DNA from: Chitinophagaceae bacterium UBA2791
GTDB lineage: Bacteria; Bacteroidota; Bacteroidia; Chitinophagales; Chitinophagaceae
Assembly: GCA_002352105.1 (NCBI GenBank)
Contig: DEHV01000050.1
Location: 1-44,181, forward strand
Length of the DNA: 44,181 nt
Direction: 5' to 3'
The position numbers were made by a program, and so were the translations under genes. Below the pieces are notes generated by a model. The model made no database searches, was not told where the DNA came from, and saw only the letters and a list, made by a program, of their open reading frames with translations. Every line of letters begins with the position of its first letter. The stretch's first letter is position 1. Positions 16,274 through 25,249 of the stretch are shown here, piece by piece.

Positions 16274-17353
16274 TTAATCCTGGAATTTCCCCAGCGATTT
16301 CTGGATCAGCTTGAAATGTTTCCTGAGGTTTTGTTTGAGGTGGATCTTTACGATCTGCCCCATCGACCGGCATTTATTGAAGTCGGAGGTATGGAAATGC
16401 CCGCCAAGCTCTTCCTTCAGTTGCTTCACTTTTTCCGGCTTGGATATGACGTCCCGGCTCATGATCGATAAGAGGTCCATGATGCGGTATCTCGCCGAAG
16501 CCATCCTGAAAGCCATCATGGTTCTTTCTTCGGCCTGGTATTGTTCTATTGATTCCTTGTTGAGGTATTTGCGGGATAGTTCCACCAGCCGGACGTTCTC
16601 CTTGAAAAACTGGGGGAGGTAGAGGTTTTTTCTGCCCTCATAGGATTGCTGGTCAAAATCTATTGCGCGTATGCGGTACTGGTAGTCTTCTATATCGGGC
16701 GTTACGTCTACCACAAAATTATAGGAGCGCATATCGCCCAGCAGCCTGACGAAAGAGCGTTCATTGAATTTTACAAACTCCTTGGCGAACCGGATGAGGT
16801 TGGTTGAGGGATCGCTTAACTGGTTCTTGATGAACAGGTCGCCGGGAATGCCCGGGATATGTTCTTCCACAAGCGTATCCACATCGGTTAAAAAAGTGAT
16901 CCGGTTGGGCGAAAGGATATGCTCCAGCTCAAGCCCGTATATACGGGAGGCGTCCGCCTGTTTTATATAGTAGTAGTCGTAATTGTCGTTGAATTTGTTG
17001 ACGATGCGGATCCGGAAAGGATTGGAGTTGCCGAAAGTGCAATAGTCGATCCGCGCTACTTCCAGGTGCTTGACAAAGCTGAGATCGCCTTCTGTCTTGA
17101 GAATGGCGTATATTTTTATAAGGCCGTCGCGGATGAATTCCCATTCCTTTATGTCATAGATCACTTTTTCCCAAAGCGTGTCTTTCCCGTTCTTGTCTAT
17201 TACGGGAACGCTGTAAATGAAACGAAGCAGGTCGCGGTAGGAAACGGGCAGCTTGATCTCTCTTCCATGCGTTTTAAGATAGCCGCCCAGTTCGTTGTTT
17301 ACGCGGAATATTTGCTTTTTTCTGGATGGTTTATCTAGCCTTTTTTGTGTCAT
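16274..17353 (-). CDS. Unknown protein with protein-kinase-like motifs
   Basis: I do not recognise a named family for this 359-residue protein. It has no signal peptide or membrane segment and should be cytoplasmic. Around residues 205-240 it has the pattern LLGDMRSYNFVVDV, then RIRAIDFDQQS, which recalls the catalytic loop (D-x4-N) and the metal-binding IDFD of protein-kinase-like folds such as HipA or aminoglycoside kinases. An acidic segment, VDTLVEEHIPGIPGD, lies before it, where kinase folds have their hinge. The ATG overlaps the stop of the upstream BtuF-like gene by 4 nt (ATGA), so the two are translated as a pair. The kinase-like reading is inference from two motifs; the true function is unknown. 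Confidence 0.75.
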   Translation of the reverse strand: MTQKRLDKPSRKKQIFRVNNELGGYLKTHGREIKLPVSYRDLLRFIYSVPVIDKNGKDTLWEKVIYDIKEWEFIRDGLIKIYAILKTEGDLSFVKHLEVARIDYCTFGNSNPFRIRIVNKFNDNYDYYYIKQADASRIYGLELEHILSPNRITFLTDVDTLVEEHIPGIPGDLFIKNQLSDPSTNLIRFAKEFVKFNERSFVRLLGDMRSYNFVVDVTPDIEDYQYRIRAIDFDQQSYEGRKNLYLPQFFKENVRLVELSRKYLNKESIEQYQAEERTMMAFRMASARYRIMDLLSIMSRDVISKPEKVKQLKEELGGHFHTSDFNKCRSMGQIVKIHLKQNLRKHFKLIQKSLGKFQD

Positions 17354-18201
17354 GTTTGCTGTTCCTGATCCATCAGGAAGCTTAATCGTTTAAAATAGGC
17401 GGCGGCATGGATAAGCCTGCTGCCATACCAACTGAACATCTCTCCATCGACCAGCAGAAACATTGTTTTCTGTTCCCTTCCCGGCGCGTATTGCGCAAAG
17501 ATCTTTTTTAATTCAACAATATGCTTTTCCCTGAAGGGGTAGGGCTCGGAAGACAGCAGCAGCATATCGCAGGATGCGTTTGCCAGCTGTTCGGGCGATA
17601 CCGCAGGGTACCTCGACAGATCGGCAAAAGCGTTTGTCCATCCGCAGGCGCTCATCATATCATGGATAAAAGTATCGCCCCCGGCTGCCATGTACGGATT
17701 GCGCCACATGAGATAGGCGGCCCTGGGCGGCGCCTGGAGCCGGGTATGCCGCAGCTCGCCAAAGTTTTTCTGTATGTTCCTGACGATATCGGCGGCTTTT
17801 TCAGCAGTTCCTGTCAGGGCGCCTATGGTCAGGATCATATCCAGCGCACCGCTCATGTCTTTGATATCGCTGACCCAGACGGGGTAATGCCGGCTAAGCC
17901 ATAGGGTTTGTTCGGCGTCGTTTTCTTCCTTATTGGCAATGATCAGGTCGGGATTCAGCTCGCGAATGAGTTCGATATTGAGCGACTTGGTGCCGCCCAC
18001 CCTGGTTTTATAGCTGAACCATTCGTCGGGCCGGATGCAGAATTTGGTGATCCCGACAACGCGCTGATCCAATCCCAGGTGATACAGGAGTTCTGTCTGG
18101 GAGGGCACCAGCGAAACGATCCTTTGCGGAAAGAGCGCCGGTGAAAACGTGTTGAAGGGAAACAGTTTTCTTTTCCCGTTATGTTCCTGAAAAAGAAGCA
18201 T
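17350..18201 (-). CDS. BtuF-like helical-backbone metal/corrinoid receptor, no signal peptide
   Basis: The 283-residue protein has the two-lobed fold of periplasmic binding proteins with a helical backbone. The first lobe has the family start RIVSLVPSQTELLYHLGLDQRVVGITKFC, then VGGTKSLNIELIRELNPDLIIANKEEN; the second has YMAAGGDTFIHDMMSACGWTNAF. Relatives bind cobalamin, siderophores or haem for ABC importers. The start MLLFQEHNGKRKLF has no signal peptide or lipobox, so this copy is probably cytoplasmic or anchored some other way. No permease or ATPase gene is adjacent. Instead it overlaps a protein with kinase-like motifs. The fold call is secure; the ligand is not known. Confidence 0.85.
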   Translation of the reverse strand: MLLFQEHNGKRKLFPFNTFSPALFPQRIVSLVPSQTELLYHLGLDQRVVGITKFCIRPDEWFSYKTRVGGTKSLNIELIRELNPDLIIANKEENDAEQTLWLSRHYPVWVSDIKDMSGALDMILTIGALTGTAEKAADIVRNIQKNFGELRHTRLQAPPRAAYLMWRNPYMAAGGDTFIHDMMSACGWTNAFADLSRYPAVSPEQLANASCDMLLLSSEPYPFREKHIVELKKIFAQYAPGREQKTMFLLVDGEMFSWYGSRLIHAAAYFKRLSFLMDQEQQT

Positions 18202-18540
18202 GCAACGAATTTAATACAATGTAAGAGAATATGCGCAGGGCAGGCGCAGCAGCCGTTTTCCGTAGAATGCGTCGGAAATAAAAGGGGTAAGTCCATTATT
18301 CAGAGGCCGGGTTTTACCTGGTGTTTTTTCTATAGCACAAGCGGGCTTTACGCATAGCGTTTCGAAACGCGCCTATGCTTTCAGCAAGGGGCATTCGCGT
18401 ATCATGATCGGGAATGAGCGGGTGGGAAGCAGTTGGTTTTTCTTTGCGGGATGAGTTTATATCCGAAGCCCGTTAAATGGGAGGAAGCTTCGCCGCCCGG
18501 AGCCAGGGAATCCGGCCAGGCAAACAATTCCTCTGTTGTG

Positions 18541-18569
18541 CCTCCTGCTAAAGTTCATTTAGCAGGAGG
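18541..18569. repeat. Perfect 12-bp stem-loop, not a terminator
   Basis: CCTCCTGCTAAA (18541-18552) pairs without mismatch with 18558-18569 around the 5-nt loop GTTCA. Neither side is followed by a T-run, so it is not an ordinary intrinsic terminator. It lies in gene-free DNA about 360 bp before the first DnaA-box-like site. Confidence 0.75.
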
Positions 18570-18899
18570 GCTTGGAGGAGGTAATGCGGTTCTCAAGCAA
18601 TTGGATAAAACGTTTGGTTTTGATCGAAGGATACGGAGGATTGTAAGTACTTGTTAGAACCCGGTCTTCAAGAATACTGCCGGCGATACCGGCTGGACTT
18701 TGGTTTTTCTAGGAGCGAATGGCGAGCCATCCTTTTAATAATCTAATCAGTTATATATTTCAATCAGAGCAAAAACAAAAAGTGAAGTTGATTGATATTG
18801 GACTTTCAGAATTTCTTGGATATTGGACGGTTTCGAGTTTTTCGGATCAGATCTTGGATTAGATTGATGTTTATATCAACCAACTTCGAGAACAAAAAT

Positions 18900-19144
18900 A
18901 TATCCACATCTGAATGTGGACAAGAGCATAAATGCCCATTTTAGAAGATACGGCAATTACGGATCGCGTAGTAGTATGCGCATACTCTCTGTGTATTATA
19001 TACGCTTACGTATATAGTATAATTACTATTTGTGCTGAAAAAGAAGATTTAACGGCGTGTTTTAAGGAGATTAGACAAACTGTATGCCCTTAAAGGGCGG
19101 CGAAGATAGGAGTTTTCCACAAATAATGCAGAATGTTATTCACA
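18900..19144. other. Cluster of DnaA-box-like sites (oriC candidate core)
   Basis: Four sites fit the DnaA box: ATATCCACA (18900-18908), TTGTCCACA (minus strand, 18923-18915), TTTTCCACA (19113-19121), each 8 of 9 to TTATCCACA, and TTATTCACA (19136-19144), which fits the degenerate TTATnCACA exactly. A fifth, weaker one is TAATACACA on the minus strand (18998-18990). The first two face each other as an inverted repeat (TCCACAT-CTGA-ATGTGGA). An AT-rich stretch adjoins on the left. This fits an origin of replication, but no dnaA or dnaN gene is in the window; Bacteroidota origins are often separate from dnaA. Confidence 0.5.
18973..19016. repeat. Two neighbouring palindromes in the oriC-like region
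   Basis: AGTATGCGCATACT (18973-18986) is a perfect 14-bp palindrome. Eleven bases on, TATATACG (18997-19004) and CGTATATA (19009-19016) form an inverted repeat with a 4-nt spacer. Both lie between the two pairs of DnaA-box-like sites and could bind a dimeric protein or extrude as hairpins. Confidence 0.6.
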
Positions 19145-19458
19145 AATTGTTGAATAAAATATTTTGAAGAATTCGTTAAAAAGTCCGATTGATTTTTCTC
19201 TGGGTATCTCACTGTCTTATGCAAACGCTGCAGTATTTGTTCAGCAGGAATGATTCTTGAAAAACCAGATCATGGCGTTGGGGCGCCGACCACTGTCTCG
19301 CGCATCCGCCTGTAATGGGATACTGGAAAATCTCCGGATTGCCGCTCCGAGCCTCGGGGCACGGACTTGCCCATGCGCTGTTGGGTCCTTTCCTGGCGAC
19401 CGGGCGCTAAAAGATATTGATCCGGCGGGCGGGCATGCGTTTGTATGAGCGGCGCCGC

Positions 19459-20820
19459 TTAATTGGCCAGGGCCTGAATGATATCGTACTTGGTGACGAT
19501 ATGATAATTGCCGGCTTCGTCCTTGCCCAGCACAGCGCCGTTTTCCTTGCTGATCAATGCGCTGAGCCTGTCCAGGGGCGTGTCCAGGGATACGATCGGG
19601 TAGGCGGGTTCGAGCATATCTTTCAGGGCTTTATTCTTTATGTCCTGTCCGTCTTTCATCATTTTGGAGAACAGTCCGCTTTCGCTGATGGAGCCAATGA
19701 ACTGCCCGTTATCTGTTACCGGGATATTTTCGATATGATATTTTTGCATCAGCTCTATTGCTTCCGCCGCGGTATGCGCGGCCGGGGCGGTGATCAGCGC
19801 TTTCGAACCGCGGCCGCTGATAATGTCTCCGAATGTTTTGATGTCGAGAAACCCTCTTTCCATCATCCACTGATCGTTATATATTTTGCCGACATAACGG
19901 CTGCCATGGTCATGGAGGATCACCACGGCAAGATCGCCTTTCTTTAATTTGTGTTTTAACTGGAACAGCCCCTGTAACGCCGTGCCTGCGCTATAGCCGC
20001 AGAATAATCCTTCTTCCTTTGCCAGCCGGCGGCTCATCAGGGCGGCCTGCTTGTCGGATACCTGCTCAAATTCGTCTATGTATTGCATCTCATAGTTCTC
20101 CGGCACAAAATCCTCGCCGATGCCTTCTGTAACATAAGGATGCACTTCTTTCATATCGATCTCCCCTGTGCGAAAATATTTAGTAAGCAGGGATCCCTGG
20201 GGATCTATCGCCCATACCTGTATGGAGGGATTTTTTTCTTTCAGGAATTTCGCCGTTCCCGTAATGGTGCCCCCGGTGCCGGTGGCCACGACCAGGTGCG
20301 TGACCTTTCCATCGGTCTGTTCCCAGATCTCGGGACCGGTGGTCTCGTAATGCGCGAGCCGGTTGGCAAGATTGTCGTATTGATTAATGTAAAAGGAGTT
20401 CGGGATCTCCTTTGCCAGCCTTCTCGCTACGGAATAATAAGAGCGCGGATCAGCGGGCTCCACATTGGTGGGGCATACGATCACTTCGGCGCCCAGCGCT
20501 TTCAGGATATCGATCTTTTCTTTCGATTGTTTATCGGTGGTGGTGAAAATGCAGGAATAGCCTTTTACGATGGCGGTCAGGGCCAGTCCCATTCCCGTAT
20601 TGCCGGAAGTGCCTTCTATAATGGTTCCTCCCGGTCTTAATTTCCCTTCCTGCTCGGCGACTTCGATCATCTTCACGGCCATCCTGTCTTTCGCGGAGTT
20701 GCCCGGATTAAAATATTCTACCTTGGCGGCTACGGCGCAGGGAAGGCTCTTCGCGATCTTGTTTAACCTGATCAGCGGCGTATTTCCGATCGTCTCCAGT
20801 ATATTATTTTTAATCTTCAT
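19459..20820 (-). CDS. Cystathionine beta-synthase (PLP enzyme with C-terminal CBS domains)
   Basis: From the ATG at 20820 (MKIKNNILETIGNTPLIRL) the protein has 453 residues. The fold-type II PLP domain (1-330) shows the cofactor lysine K44 in NPGNSAKDRMA, the substrate loop EGTSGNTGMGLAL, and the phosphate-binding VATGTGGTITGTAKFL. Two CBS domains follow (about 335-453; HIENIPVTDNGQFIGSISE and PIVSLDTPLDRLSALI), which in relatives bind adenosyl ligands. There is no N-terminal haem segment as in animal enzymes. It should make cystathionine from serine and homocysteine; a cysteine-synthase activity cannot be excluded by sequence alone. It is transcribed away from Tex. The upstream frame extension lacks conserved sequence and was left out. 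Confidence 0.9.
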   Translation of the reverse strand: MKIKNNILETIGNTPLIRLNKIAKSLPCAVAAKVEYFNPGNSAKDRMAVKMIEVAEQEGKLRPGGTIIEGTSGNTGMGLALTAIVKGYSCIFTTTDKQSKEKIDILKALGAEVIVCPTNVEPADPRSYYSVARRLAKEIPNSFYINQYDNLANRLAHYETTGPEIWEQTDGKVTHLVVATGTGGTITGTAKFLKEKNPSIQVWAIDPQGSLLTKYFRTGEIDMKEVHPYVTEGIGEDFVPENYEMQYIDEFEQVSDKQAALMSRRLAKEEGLFCGYSAGTALQGLFQLKHKLKKGDLAVVILHDHGSRYVGKIYNDQWMMERGFLDIKTFGDIISGRGSKALITAPAAHTAAEAIELMQKYHIENIPVTDNGQFIGSISESGLFSKMMKDGQDIKNKALKDMLEPAYPIVSLDTPLDRLSALISKENGAVLGKDEAGNYHIVTKYDIIQALAN

Positions 20821-21098
20821 TTTACGGAAATTGGTGAGGCTGTAAAGATAAGCCTTCTGTTTGATCGGCGCCGTTTTCACAGCCGGGCGGCGATGCATTC
20901 CGTTTCAATTCCGGCGCGACAAAATAAAAAATTAATGAGCCGATGATCCGCGCGGACCGGAAAAGCAATGAATAAGCGTTTTGCCCTGCCTGGTTGACTG
21001 ATATCCTGCGCACAGGTTAAAATAAAAGTTTTCAGCAAAATATTTCTTGATCCAATCTTCTGTAAATTCGCGCTCCTTTGAAATCGGAACACTGAAAA

Positions 21099-23408
21099 AT
21101 GGAGAATAAGTATATACAAAAGATCGCCGATGCGCTTCAATTAAGGGTCAGGCAGGTCGAGAACGTATCGCAGCTGCACCAGGAAGGCGCTACGATCCCC
21201 TTTATGGCGCGGTATCGCAAGGAGGCTACCGGCAATATGGACGAGGTGCAGATCGCCGGCGTCGTAGAAAAGATAAAATATTTTAATGAGCTGGATAAAC
21301 GAAAGGAGACCATTCTTAAAACTATCGAAGGCCTGGGCAAACTAAGCCCCGAGTTGCAGTCGCGCATTGAAAACACGTTTGAGGCGACGGAGCTGGAAGA
21401 TATTTATCTGCCGTATAAACCCAAAAGGAAGACCCGCGCTACCGTTGCCATTGAAAAAGGCCTGGAGCCTCTTGCCCGCGCTATTTTTGAACAGCAGGAA
21501 ACAGGCGTTGAGGCGCTGGCGGAGCAGTATGTCAACGTTCCGCCGGCAACTGAGGGCGCAGATGCGACAGCGAAGGAAGGCGCCCTGCTTGTGCGGAACA
21601 CGGAAGAGGCTTTACAGGGCGCCCGCGATATCATTGCCGAATGGATAGCTGAAAACGAACAGGCAAGGAACGCGGTCAGGCAGTTATTTGCCAGGGATGC
21701 TTCGGTCAGTTCAAAAGTATTAAAGGCAAAAAAAGACACGGAGGAAGCGCAGAAGTACAAAGATTATTTTGAGTTCAGCGAGCCCCTGGCGCAATGCCCC
21801 TCTCACCGTATGCTGGCCATTCGGCGCGGGGAAAAAGAAGGTTTTCTTTCGATGGACATAGCGATAGACCGCGAAGCGGCCCAGGAAGCGTTGAAGAAAA
21901 TAGTTATCAAAGCAGGCGCTTATCCGTTTTCTGCCGCGCAGATCAGGATGGCGATCGAGGATGGCTTTGACAGGTTGTTAAAACCTTCTATTGAAAACGA
22001 GTTCCGGCTGATCGCAAAGACCAATGCCGATGAAGAAGCCATCAGGGTATTTGCCGAAAACCTCCGTCAGCTTTTGCTGGCCTCGCCCCTGGGATCTAAG
22101 CGGGTGATGGCTCTGGATCCGGGGTTCCGGACCGGTTGCAAGGTGGTTTGTCTTGATGCGCAGGGAAATCTATTGTACCATACCGCCATCTATCCGCATC
22201 CCCCGCAACTGGAAACAGCTTCTTCGGTTGCCGAGCTAAAACGAATGGCGAAAAAATACCAGGTGGAAGCCATTGGCATCGGAAACGGAACGGCGGGCAG
22301 GGAAACGGAGCAGCTGATCCGCGGCATCGATTTTGGCAGGCATATCAGTATTTTCATGGTGAATGAAAGCGGCGCTTCTATCTATTCGGCTTCAGAAGCC
22401 GCGCGGGAAGAATTTCCCGATCATGATGTTACGGTGCGCGGCGCCGTTAGTATAGGCAGGAGACTGCTGGATCCCCTGAGCGAGCTGGTGAAGATAGACG
22501 CCAAATCCATCGGCGTGGGGCAGTATCAGCACGATGTGAACCAGCTTAAGCTAAAGGAAGAGCTGGACAGGGTGGTGGAGAGCTGCGTGAACCATGTGGG
22601 CGTAAACCTGAACACGGCGAGCTGGCGCTTATTGGGATATGTATCTGGACTGAGCGCTACGCTGGCGAAAAATATTATCGAGTACCGCTTAAAGAACGGT
22701 CCTTTTCAAACCAGGGAAGAGATAATGAAGGTCTCGATGATGGGCCCCAAAAGCTTTGAGCAGTCCGCCGGGTTCCTGAGAATTCCCGGCGCGGAGAACC
22801 CGCTCGATAACAGCGCCGTGCATCCGGAAACCTATTTTGTCGTTCGCGGGATGGCGAAAGACCTGGGTTGCGAAGTAGAAGCGCTGATGCGCGACAGCGC
22901 GCTTCGGAAGAAAATAAACCCGAAGAACTATATCTCGGAGAAGGCGGGCGAATATACCATTGAAGATATCCTGAAGGAATTGGAAAAACCCGGCCGTGAT
23001 CCGCGCAGCCATGCCGAGGAGTTTCGTTTCGATGACGCCCTTAAAACGATGGAAGACGTTAAGCCGGGGATGACCGTGCCGGGGATCGTAACGAATATCA
23101 CCAATTTCGGCGCCTTCGTGGATATTGGCGTGAAGCAGGACGGCCTGCTGCATATCTCCCAGATGAGCAATACCTATATCGCCGATCCGAACCAGGTCGT
23201 AAAACTGAATCAGCAGGTGATGGTTTCTGTTATAGATGTGGATGCGACCCGGAAAAGAATATCGTTGTCGATGAAAACGCAGACGCCGGCTACCTCCGCG
23301 CCCAAGGCAAGGCCGGGAAGCGGCTCCCAGCGCGCAAACAAGAAAGCCGAACCGGCAAATGATTTTCAATCCAAGCTAATGGAGCTGAAAAAGAAGTTTA
23401 AGGAGTGA
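21099..23408 (+). CDS. tex: Tex-family transcription accessory / RNA-binding protein
   Basis: The 769-residue protein has the full Tex layout. It opens with the N-terminal helical domain (ATIPFMARYRKEATGNMDEVQI), then a YqgF/RNase H-like domain (VMALDPGFRTGCKVVCLD, near 335-350), helix-hairpin-helix motifs (LNTASWRLLGYVSGLSATLAKN), and a C-terminal S1 RNA-binding domain (about 648-720; GIVTNITNFGAFVDIGVKQDGLLHISQM). Family members bind nucleic acid and affect transcription and stress survival. It is divergent from cystathionine beta-synthase and convergent with the S41 protease, with only 6 bp between the two stop codons, so the transcripts of the two genes probably overlap at their 3' ends. 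Confidence 0.95.
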   Translation: MENKYIQKIADALQLRVRQVENVSQLHQEGATIPFMARYRKEATGNMDEVQIAGVVEKIKYFNELDKRKETILKTIEGLGKLSPELQSRIENTFEATELEDIYLPYKPKRKTRATVAIEKGLEPLARAIFEQQETGVEALAEQYVNVPPATEGADATAKEGALLVRNTEEALQGARDIIAEWIAENEQARNAVRQLFARDASVSSKVLKAKKDTEEAQKYKDYFEFSEPLAQCPSHRMLAIRRGEKEGFLSMDIAIDREAAQEALKKIVIKAGAYPFSAAQIRMAIEDGFDRLLKPSIENEFRLIAKTNADEEAIRVFAENLRQLLLASPLGSKRVMALDPGFRTGCKVVCLDAQGNLLYHTAIYPHPPQLETASSVAELKRMAKKYQVEAIGIGNGTAGRETEQLIRGIDFGRHISIFMVNESGASIYSASEAAREEFPDHDVTVRGAVSIGRRLLDPLSELVKIDAKSIGVGQYQHDVNQLKLKEELDRVVESCVNHVGVNLNTASWRLLGYVSGLSATLAKNIIEYRLKNGPFQTREEIMKVSMMGPKSFEQSAGFLRIPGAENPLDNSAVHPETYFVVRGMAKDLGCEVEALMRDSALRKKINPKNYISEKAGEYTIEDILKELEKPGRDPRSHAEEFRFDDALKTMEDVKPGMTVPGIVTNITNFGAFVDIGVKQDGLLHISQMSNTYIADPNQVVKLNQQVMVSVIDVDATRKRISLSMKTQTPATSAPKARPGSGSQRANKKAEPANDFQSKLMELKKKFKE

Positions 23409-23414
23409 CGGATC

Positions 23415-25004
23415 TTAGCGCTGCTGTTCCATCGCTTTCTGAAAGGTTTTATCGTGCAGGTTGTTTATCTCGTAATATCCCTGCATGCCCCATATCTGGC
23501 GCGCCATCCAGGCTTTGATCTTTTTCCCGATCTCCTCACGGTCGTGCGTCGAAAAGGGTCCGAACGGGATTTTGTTTTTTTCGGTATAACGCATCAGCGC
23601 AGACCAGGACTCTTCGCCGGCTTGAAAATTTTCTGAAAAATCGGAAGCGTCCCTGAACTGATCGAAATAGGGTCTGCGCTGCAGATAGTGCAGGTAGATG
23701 AATTTTCCGAAATGCTGATCGGTGAACAGCGGAGCCATATTGGCGGAGATGCCGGAACTGTCGTAAGACACATATATATCGGGCGTGATGCCCCCGCCTC
23801 CGTAGAGCTTTCTACCGCCCTTGGTGATGAATACGGCGCTGTCGCCTACCGGTAACAGTTCATCATTTTCATGCAACACTTCGCCGTTGTGGAAACGTTC
23901 CAGCGTTTCATTGTTGTAGGCGCTTCGGCCATTGGCGTATGATTTTTGTATGCTTCTTCCCGTGGGCGTATAGTAGCGGGCTACCGTAAGTCGTAGCGCC
24001 GATCCTCCCGCCAGGGAATACTGTTTTTGCACAAGCCCCTTTCCAAAGGTCCTTCTCCCGATGATGGTCGCCCGGTCCCAGTCCTGCAAGGCCCCGGCCA
24101 GCACTTCGCTTGCTGAAGCCGATCCCTCGTCGACCAGCACAACCAATTCTCCTTTTTCAAATAACCCCGGTCGTTTGCAGCGGTACTCCACTTTTGGCAA
24201 CTTGCTGCCCTGGGTATATACGATCAGTTTGTCGCCATCCAGGAACTCATCTGCAATGTCCACGGCTTCGTCCAGGATGCCGCCGCCATTGTTCCGCAGG
24301 TCAAGGATGAGTTTTTTCATTCCGCGCGCCTGCAGTTTCTCCATTGCCTGCATACATTCCTCATAACTGGTTCCCGAAAATTTGTTCAGGTGAATGAATC
24401 CGGTAATACTGTCCGCCATATACGCCGCATCGACAGAATAAAGCGGTATGGCGCTCCTCGCGATCTGGAACTCCTTTTTTTCTCCGTTCCGCAGCATGAC
24501 AATATTCGCCAGGCTGCCTCCTTTTCCGCGAAGCAGGCTTTTGATCTTTTCAGAACTGATATTGTTGCCCGCGACGGAAGAATCGCCCACGGAAAGGAAT
24601 CTATCGCCCGTGGAAATGCCCGCCTTATCGCTGGGGCCGCCGGGCAGCACGTTCACCACATGAACTGTGTCGTCAATGATCTGGAACTCCACGCCAATGC
24701 CGTCGAAGTTCCCCTGGAGGTCTTCGTTTACCTGTTGCAGGTACTTGGCGGGTATAAAGATGGAATGCGGATCGAGATTGTTGAGCATGGCCTTAATGGC
24801 GTCTTCTGCAAGCGTATCCATGTCCAGCGAATCGACGTACTGCATCCGGATAAGATCGATGGTTTCCTGGACGGACGACTGCCGGGAGGATTGAAAAAAG
24901 CCCTGGCCCGAAGGGATGTTTTCCCTTAGCGTATACCCTGCTGCCATGCCGAGCGCCAATACTATTGCAAATAATAAGGGAAGCCATGCCTGTAATTTTT
25001 TCAT
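23415..25004 (-). CDS. S41-family C-terminal processing peptidase (CtpA/Prc type)
   Basis: The 529-residue protein begins with a hydrophobic signal or anchor (7-24) and should act in the periplasm. A PDZ domain covers about 95-175 (GIGVEFQIIDDTVHVVNVLPGGPSDKAGI). The protease core contains LILDLRNNGGG (232-242), the catalytic serine in DEGSASASEVLAGALQDWDRA (S297 by comparison with CtpA S372) and lysine K322 in GRRTFGKGLVQ, 25 residues further on as in CtpA. The C-terminal 140 residues are variable and helical. Such enzymes trim C-termini of envelope proteins. It is convergent with Tex and diverges from the amino-sugar kinase gene on its right. Confidence 0.93.
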   Translation of the reverse strand: MKKLQAWLPLLFAIVLALGMAAGYTLRENIPSGQGFFQSSRQSSVQETIDLIRMQYVDSLDMDTLAEDAIKAMLNNLDPHSIFIPAKYLQQVNEDLQGNFDGIGVEFQIIDDTVHVVNVLPGGPSDKAGISTGDRFLSVGDSSVAGNNISSEKIKSLLRGKGGSLANIVMLRNGEKKEFQIARSAIPLYSVDAAYMADSITGFIHLNKFSGTSYEECMQAMEKLQARGMKKLILDLRNNGGGILDEAVDIADEFLDGDKLIVYTQGSKLPKVEYRCKRPGLFEKGELVVLVDEGSASASEVLAGALQDWDRATIIGRRTFGKGLVQKQYSLAGGSALRLTVARYYTPTGRSIQKSYANGRSAYNNETLERFHNGEVLHENDELLPVGDSAVFITKGGRKLYGGGGITPDIYVSYDSSGISANMAPLFTDQHFGKFIYLHYLQRRPYFDQFRDASDFSENFQAGEESWSALMRYTEKNKIPFGPFSTHDREEIGKKIKAWMARQIWGMQGYYEINNLHDKTFQKAMEQQR

Positions 25005-25249
25005 TGTGCCGCGATGTTATTTATCGTCTTCAAATGATCGTCTTCAAAGTTGCGGCTAAGTTCTTAATAAATTTTCAATTGCGAACTTTACCTTCGCGGG
25101 GGCGGCTTGCCTGGCTGCGGCATATTGCGCGGCAACGCAGGCAAACAAATAATATCCCGGCCCAGCCGGGAATAACCAGCCAGGCCTTTCGCGGGCCCGG
25201 GCATGCGAAGGCGATATCATCATCGATCAGCGCGATCAAAATAAGGCGT

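Larger units (their letters stand above)
18202..19458. other. 1.26-kb gene-free region, candidate replication origin
   Basis: No protein or RNA gene is convincing here. The left part has ordinary GC content and a perfect 12-bp hairpin at 18541-18569. From about 18740 to 19160 the DNA is AT-rich and contains four 9-mers close to the DnaA box TTATCCACA (18900-18908, 18915-18923 on the minus strand, 19113-19121, 19136-19144), a direct repeat GATATTGGAC (18794 and 18819), a 14-bp palindrome (18973-18986) and an 8-bp-arm inverted repeat (18997-19016). From about 19260 the GC content rises again, and I see nothing identifiable up to the cystathionine beta-synthase stop. Confidence 0.6.

Noticed and set aside
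18433..18657. 74-codon plus-strand frame in the gene-free region
   Set aside because: It spans the perfect 12-bp hairpin, has no similarity to a known protein and lies in DNA with repeat character; the frame looks accidental.
19257..19448. 63-codon frame before the cystathionine beta-synthase stop
   Set aside because: Short, in GC-rich DNA where chance frames are common, with no protein-like motif.
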